64,000 nt of DNA. Origin: Biformimicrobium ophioploci (GTDB taxonomy: Bacteria > Pseudomonadota > Gammaproteobacteria > Pseudomonadales > Cellvibrionaceae). The translations under genes were made by a program, and so were the position numbers. Where the stretch lies: assembly GCF_030270605.1 (NCBI RefSeq), contig NZ_BSYJ01000001.1, positions 682,001 through 746,000 on the forward strand. The letters run 5' to 3'. Under the pieces are notes generated by a model. That model was not told the DNA's origin, searched no databases, and saw nothing but the letters and a program-made list of their open reading frames with translations. This document shows positions 58,560 through 64,000 of this stretch, one piece after another; the stretch's first letter is position 1; each line of letters opens with the position of its first letter.

Positions 58560-59538
58560 GGCCTTGCGCCTCGGTTTTCGCTCCGGTGTTGTCGAAGCCG
58601 GCTTGCACCTGCTTGCTGGCGATGTCAGTGCGCGCAACATCGAAATAATGTTGCAGGTAATACTCGGCAATTTCGCGTCCGGTTGTCACCCAGACGTCCG
58701 GGTGGCCGGTGATGTATTCCAGCGCCTCCTCGAATGCGCGCAAGCGGTGCGGGCAACTCACCTGGTAATTGTGTGTGGGAATACACATGACGGTGCCGCT
58801 CTCGGCGCCTTCGAGATACAGGCGATCAAAATTGTCTTTCAGCATCTGGCCATAGCGGCGCGGCTCCACCTTGTTCACCACATAGGCGATGGTGTCATTC
58901 ATTTCCAGGGAATAGGGGACGGAAACAAAGCGCTTGCCGTTGCGCAGCCTGATGGGAGTGGGCTGGTCATCGTGGAACAGGTCACAGGTATAGAAGCCCG
59001 CCTCGTCGCCGAAAAGTTCGGAGCCAACTTCCGCAAAGTGATCCAGGGTCCGTTCGGAGTGAGACAGCGCCGGTGCCAGATAGCCCGCACACTTCTGCCC
59101 GGTATGCCGGTGAATGGTCTCGATGGAATCGCGAATCATGTCGCGCTCCTGTTCGTCTGACATGCCGTAGGTGTAGCGCGTGTTGTATATGCCGTGGCTG
59201 AAAAACTCCCAGTTGCGCTCTGCGCACATTGCGATGATTTCCGGGTGGTGTTCGCACAGGGCAGTAGAAAGGGAAACAGATCCGCGCACGCCATATTTTT
59301 CCAGCAGCGCCATCTGTCGCACATGGCCAACACGATTACCGTAGTCGCGAATGCTGTATCCGGGTACCGCCGGCGCCGGTTGTGGCCAGGCCTTGCGGTA
59401 GGGGTTGGCCGGTGGCTGAAGTTCGTAGAATTCAATGTTGGGCGCTACCCAGAAAGCCAACTTCGCGCCATTTGGCCACTGGATCTGCGGGCGCTGGTGG
59501 TAGGGCCAGTAATCGTAAAAGCCGGGATCCGATTTCAT
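58552..59538 (-). CDS. Polysaccharide deacetylase-fold hydrolase (PuuE/cyclic imidase-like), second copy
   Basis: 328 residues. KLAFWVAPNIEFYELQPPANPYRKAWPQPAPAVPGYSIRDYGNRVGHVRQMALLEKYGVRGSVSLSTALCEHHPEIIAMCAERNWEFFSHGIYNTRYTYGMSDEQERDMI is the family core, with S-H-G-I-Y at the expected metal-ligand position. GYLAPALSHSERTLDHFAEVGSELFGDEAGFYTCDLFHDDQP follows. It is diverged from its neighbour (IRDYGNRVG is the best shared motif) and coupled to it, so a heteromer or two ring specificities are possible. It lies 35 bases after the isochorismatase-family gene in the same operon. Confidence 0.83.
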   Translation of the reverse strand: MKSDPGFYDYWPYHQRPQIQWPNGAKLAFWVAPNIEFYELQPPANPYRKAWPQPAPAVPGYSIRDYGNRVGHVRQMALLEKYGVRGSVSLSTALCEHHPEIIAMCAERNWEFFSHGIYNTRYTYGMSDEQERDMIRDSIETIHRHTGQKCAGYLAPALSHSERTLDHFAEVGSELFGDEAGFYTCDLFHDDQPTPIRLRNGKRFVSVPYSLEMNDTIAYVVNKVEPRRYGQMLKDNFDRLYLEGAESGTVMCIPTHNYQVSCPHRLRAFEEALEYITGHPDVWVTTGREIAEYYLQHYFDVARTDIASKQVQAGFDNTGAKTEAQGHA

Positions 59539-59573
59539 ATTGCGCCTTTCCTCGGTGAGGTAATCTATGTGGC

Positions 59574-60245
59574 CTACTGATTGTTGCCCTGGTCAAGCCA
59601 GCGGAATACATCTGCCACTTCCAGTACATCCGCGTATTTCAGGGACAGGTCGGTGAGGTTGGCGTAGTGGAAGCTCTCGTGCTTATCCGCAACGCACTCC
59701 TCGGGCACGATGGTGCGATAGCCGCGTGACAGGCTGTCCACGGCAGTGGCGCGGATACAGCCCGAGGTGGAGCCCCCGGTGATGATCAGTGTGTCCACCT
59801 GGTGCCATACCAGCAGTGACTGCAGCTGGGTTTCGAAGAAGGCGCTCGGCATCTTCTTGAGGTAGATGACGTCGCGCTGGCGGTCGATCTGCAGGCGGTC
59901 ATCAAACTCGCTGCGCTCGGACCCGAACTTGATGTTCTGGAGCGAATCCGGGGTATCCGTGCGGGTGCCCCAGATACCGGCGTCCTCGCCGGAGTCCATG
60001 TAGGCCACATGCGTCCAGACCACGGGCCAACCCTTTTCCCTGAACTGCTTGCCGAGTTCATTGATATAGTGCATCTGATTGGGGTCGGTTTCGTAGGCGG
60101 TCTTGAACAGGTCCGTGCGGGTATAGGCCTTTTGCGGATCTACATTGATCAGTGCCGCCTTGTGCCCGAAACCAAAGCGCTTGCGGGCCGGATTGGCCTT
60201 GATATCGAGGTAGATTTCTCGCGCGGTCTTTGTGCTTGTTTCCAT
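59574..60245 (-). CDS. Isochorismatase-family amidohydrolase (second copy)
   Basis: 223 residues from ATG 60243-60245 (AGGTG upstream); the open frame to 60602 is rejected because it would run through the operator. Triad D36 (ALINVDPQKAYTR), K131 (YLKKMPSAFFET) and C163 (TGGSTSGCIRATAVDSLSRGY). As with the copy at 42372, the TSGCIRATA motif is maleamate-amidase/carbamoylsarcosinase-like. It is followed by two imidase-like genes, which fits an imide to half-amide to diacid order in a single operon. Confidence 0.88.
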   Translation of the reverse strand: METSTKTAREIYLDIKANPARKRFGFGHKAALINVDPQKAYTRTDLFKTAYETDPNQMHYINELGKQFREKGWPVVWTHVAYMDSGEDAGIWGTRTDTPDSLQNIKFGSERSEFDDRLQIDRQRDVIYLKKMPSAFFETQLQSLLVWHQVDTLIITGGSTSGCIRATAVDSLSRGYRTIVPEECVADKHESFHYANLTDLSLKYADVLEVADVFRWLDQGNNQ

Positions 60246-60278
60246 GATGGCACCTGCGGCGGCTGCATTGCTTTTATT

Positions 60279-60294
60279 GTTATAATGGTATATC
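60279..60294. promoter_or_regulatory. GntR-type operator GTTATA-ATGG-TATATC
   Basis: The left half-site is perfect and the right has one mismatch. It sits between the divergent isochorismatase-imidase operon and the membrane protein/GST operon. Confidence 0.7.
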
Positions 60295-60386
60295 AATATG
60301 TTTATTGCGGCAACGCGGGGCGTCTCCCGCCTCTGGCGTTCGCGTCGCTTGGCTATTGATACTCCAGATTGGAAAAATGTACCAGC

Positions 60387-61052
60387 ATGAGCATTTATCT
60401 GTTTGTAAAATTGCTGCACAACCTGTGTTTTGTCTACTGGCTGGGTGGTGATCTCGGTACTTTCTACGCGAGCCGGTTTGTCACGAGGCCCGAACTCTCC
60501 CCGCAGTCGCGCAGCACCGCGCTGACCATCATGATGGGGTGTGACCAGGGGCCGCGTTTCTGCATGCCGCTGATCCTGCCGCTGGGGCTGCAGCTGGCAC
60601 ATATGTCAGGCCAGTTTGCGGTCGCGGAAAGCTGGTTGTGGCTGGCCTGGGCACTCTGTATTGGCTGGTTTGCACTGGTGGCGACGCTGCACTTTGCCCA
60701 TGGCGGGAGCTTCGTGCCGGCGCTGACCCGGCTCGATTTCTACCTGCGCGCTGTGATTATCGTTGTGCTGCTCGGCCTTGCTGCCTACGCACTGCTGACC
60801 GATGCGATCATTGCGGCAGACTGGCTCGCCATCAAGCTGGGCATCTTTGCATTGCTGGTGCTGTGCGGCCTGATGATTCGCGTGCGCCTCAAGGCATTTA
60901 TACAGGCCTGGGGCCGGCTGATGTCCGGTGATGAAAGCGATGAAGTGAATGGCACCATCAGCCGCTCGATCAAGTCGTGCCGCCCGTTTGTCTACCTGAT
61001 CTGGATAGGCCTGCTCGCGAATGCGGCCTACGGATTACACCTTCTGACGTGA
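60387..61052 (+). CDS. Integral membrane protein, CopD/HemJ-like topology
   Basis: 221 residues from ATG 60387; the SD is weak, and a TTG at 60369 is also in frame. About five to six helices: residues 5-25, 60-78, 83-103, 117-138, 142-162 and 198-218. The first helix, FVKLLHNLCFVYWLGGDLGTFYASRF, has a conserved-looking His and W-x-G-G pattern seen in CopD/HemJ-type heme- or copper-related membrane proteins. The similarity is only suggestive. It is the first gene of a unit with the GST-like gene, under a GntR-type operator. Confidence 0.7.
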   Translation: MSIYLFVKLLHNLCFVYWLGGDLGTFYASRFVTRPELSPQSRSTALTIMMGCDQGPRFCMPLILPLGLQLAHMSGQFAVAESWLWLAWALCIGWFALVATLHFAHGGSFVPALTRLDFYLRAVIIVVLLGLAAYALLTDAIIAADWLAIKLGIFALLVLCGLMIRVRLKAFIQAWGRLMSGDESDEVNGTISRSIKSCRPFVYLIWIGLLANAAYGLHLLT

Positions 61053-61068
61053 TAGCCGGAGACTGCCC

Positions 61069-61734
61069 TTGAAACTCTATAGCCTGCCGCACTCACCCTA
61101 TTCCGCGCGTGTGCGCATCCAGATCGCATTGCAGGGCCTGCCGGTCGAAGTGCTGCCGCCACCGATTCCGCTGCGGACAGCAGAATTTTACCAGCACTTC
61201 CCGCTGGGCAAGTTGCCCGTACTGGAGCTCGAGGATGGCAACCAGGTGGCAGAAAGCTGGGCGATCATGGAGTATCTGGAGGAGCTGTCTGCCGGGGCGG
61301 GATCAGGTGCAGCACTGATGCCGGCAAATCCACTCGATCGGGCCAGGGTGCGCGCCCTGGGTCGTTACGCCGACCTGCATCTCGCAGTAAACGCGCTGTT
61401 CCCGCTGTTCCGCGCAGTAACCGGTGCGGCGGAGATCGAGCCGGGCAGCCTGCGTGACAGCCTGGCCGCGGAACTCCGCAAGGGCGAGCGTCTGCTGGCT
61501 GAGGACGGTACCCCGGAGCGGCCGATGCACCTCGGGGATATTGCCCTGGCCCCGACCATTGCGTATGTACTGGAACTGGCGCCGGCGGCGGGCCTCGATG
61601 CACCGCTGGCCGAATTTGGGCATTTCAGTACCTGGTGGTCGCGGATGCAGGGGATCCCGGCCGTGGCAGAAACCCTGCAGGACATGCGGCAGGCCTATAT
61701 CGCGTTTGCGGAGAGGATGGCCAGCAAGGCCTGA
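61069..61734 (+). CDS. Glutathione S-transferase family protein
   Basis: 221 residues with a TTG start at 61069 supported by GGAG 8 bases upstream. N-terminal thioredoxin-like domain KLYSLPHSPYSARVRIQIALQGLPVEVLPPP...GKLPVLELEDGNQVAESWAIMEYLEE, with Ser of SPYSARV as the likely thiol-activating residue. The C-terminal all-helical domain is present. Zeta-class GSTs isomerise maleylacetoacetate, so a glutathione-dependent cis-trans isomerisation of a maleyl compound is one possibility; detoxification of reactive maleimides is another. Confidence 0.87.
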   Translation: MKLYSLPHSPYSARVRIQIALQGLPVEVLPPPIPLRTAEFYQHFPLGKLPVLELEDGNQVAESWAIMEYLEELSAGAGSGAALMPANPLDRARVRALGRYADLHLAVNALFPLFRAVTGAAEIEPGSLRDSLAAELRKGERLLAEDGTPERPMHLGDIALAPTIAYVLELAPAAGLDAPLAEFGHFSTWWSRMQGIPAVAETLQDMRQAYIAFAERMASKA

Positions 61735-61748
61735 GTATACTCCTAAAA

Positions 61749-61764
61749 GTTATATTGACATATC
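61749..61764. promoter_or_regulatory. GntR-type operator GTTATA-TTGA-CATATC
   Basis: The left half-site is perfect and the right matches 4 of 6. It is located 53 bases upstream of the HapK/RedY-like gene. Confidence 0.6.
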
Positions 61765-61816
61765 ATTAGCTCAAGAATAGCATTTTGGCAGATTCCTAAA
61801 GGCCGGAGGCTTTGCC

Positions 61817-62125
61817 ATGACCACTATTGTCGTGCTGTTCAATCTCAAGCCGGGCGTCAGCCCATCCGATTACGAACAGTGGGCGCTCAGTACCGACCTG
61901 CCCACGGTACGCCAACTCCCTTCAGTATCCGGCTTTGACGTGCTGCGCAGTACCGGCCTGCTCGGTTCCGATGCGGCTGCGCCCTATAGCTACGTTGAGT
62001 TGCTGGTTGTGAAAGACATGGAGCAGCTGGGAGCGGATGTCGCCACCGAAACCATGCAGCGCGTGGCCGCAGAGTTCCAGCAGTTCGCCGACAACCCGCA
62101 ATTCATTCTCACCGAAAGCATCTGA
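61817..62125 (+). CDS. HapK/RedY-like small dimeric alpha-beta barrel protein
   Basis: 102 residues, GGAGG 8 bases upstream. TTIVVLFNLKPGVSPSDYEQWALSTDLPTVRQLPSVSGFDVLRSTGLLGSDAAAPYSYVELLVVKDMEQLGADVATETMQRVAAEFQQFAD fits the ferredoxin-like dimeric barrel family that includes REDY-like protein HapK and EthD-type proteins. HapK and RedY are linked to prodiginine (tripyrrole) biosynthesis clusters, so its presence near tetrapyrrole-related genes may reflect handling of pyrrolic compounds. The biochemical role is unknown. Confidence 0.75.
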   Translation: MTTIVVLFNLKPGVSPSDYEQWALSTDLPTVRQLPSVSGFDVLRSTGLLGSDAAAPYSYVELLVVKDMEQLGADVATETMQRVAAEFQQFADNPQFILTESI

Positions 62126-62170
62126 TTGGCGCAGGCTTCGCGCATGCGTGCCTGCACCACAGCTGCCGCT

Positions 62171-62225
62171 ATAGAGGAACTTTAAAGGGCCTTTATAAGG
62201 CGCCTTGCCTATAGAGACTTTGAAC
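62171..62225 (+). repeat. Imperfect direct repeat upstream of an SDR gene
   Basis: CTATAGAGGAACTTTAAAG starting near 62171 recurs about 40 bases later as CTATAGAGACTTTGAAC, just before the SD of the SDR gene. A GCCTTTATAAGGC-like inverted segment lies between. It may be part of a promoter or leader. Confidence 0.4.
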
Positions 62226-62237
62226 AGGAGCGAGGAA

Positions 62238-63092
62238 ATGGGACAGCCATTGGGAAAATTCGCGGAGTTGAGCGGCAAGGTTGCAGTCATCACCGGTGCC
62301 GGGCGTAAAGATGGGCTTGGCGAGGCCATGGCCCGCCGACTCGCCATCGAAGGCGTGAAGGTTGTGCTGACCGACATCGGCCAGCCTTCCGGAGAAAATC
62401 TGCCGCAGTCTGCCATCGGTACTACCGAAGAAATGGAGCAGATTGCGATGGAGATCCGTGCCACTGGTGGTGAGGTCGCCACCTTTACCTGTAATGTCCT
62501 GGAGCCCCAGGATGTCCAGTCTGCAGCGGAATTCGCACTGGGGCATTTCGGCGGCCTGGATATCTGGATCAATAACGCCGGCATCGGTTACCTGATGGAG
62601 CCGGTGGTGGATATGGCCGTGGACAAGTGGGACGCGGTGCTGGGGGTCAACCTGCGCGGTGCTTTCCTCGGCACAAAGTATGCCGCCGAGATCATGCAGC
62701 GCCAGGGTCGCGGTGGGCGCATTATCAATATCGGCAGCCAGGCTTCCAAGTCAGGCTTCCCTCACGCTGCAGCCTATACCGCCTCCAAGCATGGTTTGAT
62801 TGGCCTCACCCGCTCGGCGGCCATTGAACTCGGCCCAGACAAAATCACGGTCAATACCATCTGCCCGAACCATGTCACCACCGGTCTCGGTGCCTGGCAG
62901 AACGCGCACTTTTCCGACGTTACCGGCAAGGGACACGAGCGCTATATGGAAGACATGCGTGCACGTATTCCATTGGGCCGTCCCGGCCTGCAGGAGGATA
63001 TAGCAAAGGCGTGTGCCTTCCTCTGTTCCGATGAAGCGGCCTATATCACCGGGGAGGCGATGAATGTCTCCGGTGGCGAGGAATACCATTGA
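62238..63092 (+). CDS. Classical SDR oxidoreductase
   Basis: 284 residues from ATG 62238 (GAGGA/AGGAG upstream). Cofactor motif KVAVITGAGRKDGLGEAMARRLA, DIWINNAGIGYL, IINIGSQASKSGFPHAAAYTASKHGLIGLTRSAAIEL (Ser-Tyr-Lys triad) and a C-terminal ITGEAMNVSGGEEYH. A normal FabG-like SDR, unlike the two NYC1/NOL-like ones. It oxidises or reduces a hydroxy/keto group in the pathway. It is followed by a third imidase-like gene 21 bases later. Confidence 0.9.
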   Translation: MGQPLGKFAELSGKVAVITGAGRKDGLGEAMARRLAIEGVKVVLTDIGQPSGENLPQSAIGTTEEMEQIAMEIRATGGEVATFTCNVLEPQDVQSAAEFALGHFGGLDIWINNAGIGYLMEPVVDMAVDKWDAVLGVNLRGAFLGTKYAAEIMQRQGRGGRIINIGSQASKSGFPHAAAYTASKHGLIGLTRSAAIELGPDKITVNTICPNHVTTGLGAWQNAHFSDVTGKGHERYMEDMRARIPLGRPGLQEDIAKACAFLCSDEAAYITGEAMNVSGGEEYH

Positions 63093-63113
63093 TACAGGTG
63101 AGGTGTGCAGGCC

Positions 63114-64000
63114 ATGAATGATCAATCCGCTCGCTGGCCGAATGGTGCGGGCCTGGCACTGTCGATAGTCGTCAATGTCGAGGAAGGATCCGAAAGTACA
63201 CTACTCGACGGTGACAGTGCACCTGAGTCGGTGGATGAACTGGGTGTGGCACCGCGCAAACCCATGCGTGCGCACGCAAACGAAAGTAACTACGAGTATG
63301 GTATTCGCGAAGGCTGGCCGCGTGTCCGCGGGCTGCTCGAGCGCTACGATGTGCCCACTACCTTCTGTGCAGCCGCGCTTGCCCTTGAGCGGGCACCGCA
63401 GATTGCTGCTTTCATTCGCGATGGCAAGCACGAAGCCTGCAGCCATGGCTATCGCTGGCTGCACCAGTTCAGGATGGATGAAGAGGAAGAGCGCGCATTT
63501 ATTCGTGCCGCAAGTGCCTCGATCCAGGACACTACCGGGCAGCGACCGCGCGGCTGGCTGAGCCGCTACCTGCACACGGAGAACACCCGGCGCTTGTTGC
63601 AGGAAGAGGGTTTCGATTATCACATGGATGACTACAGTGCGGACGCACCTTTCTGGGCGCCGGTCGCCGGTAGTGACCGACCCATGCTGGTTCTGCCCTA
63701 TGCCATCGACTCCAACGACATGAAATTCTGGACCGCGCCGTCCCTGACCCCGGATGCATGGCTGGACTACGCCTGCAGCACACTGGACGTACTCCGCGAG
63801 GAGGGCCAGGACCGCTTGCGCATGATGTCATTGGGATTGCACCTGCGCATCATCGGTCGCCCGGGCCGCATCCGCGCACTGGAAAAATTCCTCGCTTACG
63901 CACGTACGCAGCAAGGCGTATGGTTCGCAACCCGTGCTCAGATTGCCGATGCATTTAAGGCGCAGGTTCCAGCCAGTCAGGTACGCGCGCCACTGCGCGG
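63114..64000 (+). CDS. Polysaccharide deacetylase-fold hydrolase (PuuE/imidase-like), third copy, partial
   Basis: This frame is open from ATG 63114 (GAGGTG SD at 8 bases) to the window end, giving 295 residues without a stop. GLALSIVVNVEEGSESTLLDGDSAPES is the PuuE-type first metal-site region (N-x-E-E-G). ESNYEYGIREGWPRVRGLLERYDVPTTFCAAALALERAPQIAAFIRDGKHEACSHGYRW gives the second. GWLSRYLHTENTRRLLQEEGFDYHMDDYSADAPFW and a C-terminal LGLHLRIIGRPGRIRALEKFL are also typical. It is closer to allantoinase PuuE than the copies at 57.6-59.5 kb. No uricase or ureidoglycolate genes are seen, so a purine role is not supported here. Confidence 0.87.
   Translation, partial: MNDQSARWPNGAGLALSIVVNVEEGSESTLLDGDSAPESVDELGVAPRKPMRAHANESNYEYGIREGWPRVRGLLERYDVPTTFCAAALALERAPQIAAFIRDGKHEACSHGYRWLHQFRMDEEEERAFIRAASASIQDTTGQRPRGWLSRYLHTENTRRLLQEEGFDYHMDDYSADAPFWAPVAGSDRPMLVLPYAIDSNDMKFWTAPSLTPDAWLDYACSTLDVLREEGQDRLRMMSLGLHLRIIGRPGRIRALEKFLAYARTQQGVWFATRAQIADAFKAQVPASQVRAPLR

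Noticed and set aside
57624-64000. Purine/allantoin degradation because of PuuE-like proteins
   Set aside because: No urate oxidase, ureidoglycolate or allantoate genes are present; neighbours point to imide and maleamate chemistry.
1-64000. Mobile element or genomic island boundaries, tRNA attachment sites
   Set aside because: No transposase, integrase, tRNA or flanking direct repeats were seen, so horizontal transfer of the locus cannot be shown from this window.

Overview
The window is dense, GC-rich chromosomal DNA from what looks like a marine gammaproteobacterium. I infer this from the full-length DbpA helicase, the TonB-dependent receptor and the codon style; I cannot name the genus. 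No tRNA, rRNA, CRISPR array, insertion sequence, integrase or origin is visible. No gene-free stretch exceeds about 240 bases. Both ends cut genes: a membrane protein at 1-325 and an imidase-like enzyme at 63114-64000.

Layout: 0-7 kb is ordinary (a NarL-type two-component system, DUF2306, PaiB-like, PsiE-like, M14 peptidase, DbpA). From 7-16 kb come DUF1838 and a divergent TonB receptor. These are followed by a biliverdin-reductase-B-like protein, a ferredoxin-dependent bilin reductase (FDBR)-like protein, a chlorophyllase-like hydrolase and an RCCR (red chlorophyll catabolite reductase)-like protein. From 16-31 kb there is a VOC protein, then a translationally coupled operon (LeuC-like, LeuD-like, PrpD-like x2, PaaK-like ligase, amidase, crotonase). 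A methyltransferase, a Crp/Fnr regulator, a CaiB CoA-transferase and an HMG-CoA-lyase-like enzyme follow. From 31-56 kb lie a flavin reductase, calycin-like unknowns, two chlorophyll-b-reductase-like SDRs, two MFS transporters, two double-domain nitrilases and two more RCCR-like proteins. The same stretch carries an acyl-CoA-dehydrogenase-like flavoprotein, two ALDHs, an isochorismatase-family amidase, a FAD monooxygenase, two maleate-isomerase/AMDase-like proteins, a second CaiB/HMGL pair and an isocitrate-lyase-family enzyme. From 56-64 kb there is a GntR/HutC regulator, three PuuE/imidase-like deacetylase-fold enzymes, a second isochorismatase-family protein, a membrane protein, a GST, a HapK/RedY-like protein and an SDR.

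Interpretation (inference, but drawn from many independent parts): this is an undescribed locus for breakdown of chlorophyll or related bilin-type tetrapyrroles. Plant-type chlorophyll-breakdown families (chlorophyllase, NYC1/NOL, RCCR/FDBR) sit with a set of enzymes that together could degrade alkylated maleimides, the known oxidation products of tetrapyrrole rings. The proposed order is imide hydrolysis, amide hydrolysis, cis-trans isomerisation, hydration by an aconitase-type enzyme, and C-C cleavage by a dimethylmalate-lyase-like or HMG-CoA-lyase-like enzyme.

Two regulatory signals tie the region together. A palindrome GTTATA-N4-TATAAC recurs in AT-rich intergenic regions from 17.7 to 61.8 kb, and the likely binder is the GntR/HutC protein at 56.8 kb. 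A second, Fnr-like palindrome, TTGAC/T-N4-G/ATCAA, lies upstream of the chlorophyllase-like gene, the epimerase/RCCR-like pair, the methyltransferase, a calycin-like gene and another RCCR-like gene. The Crp/Fnr protein at 28.1 kb is the obvious candidate for it.
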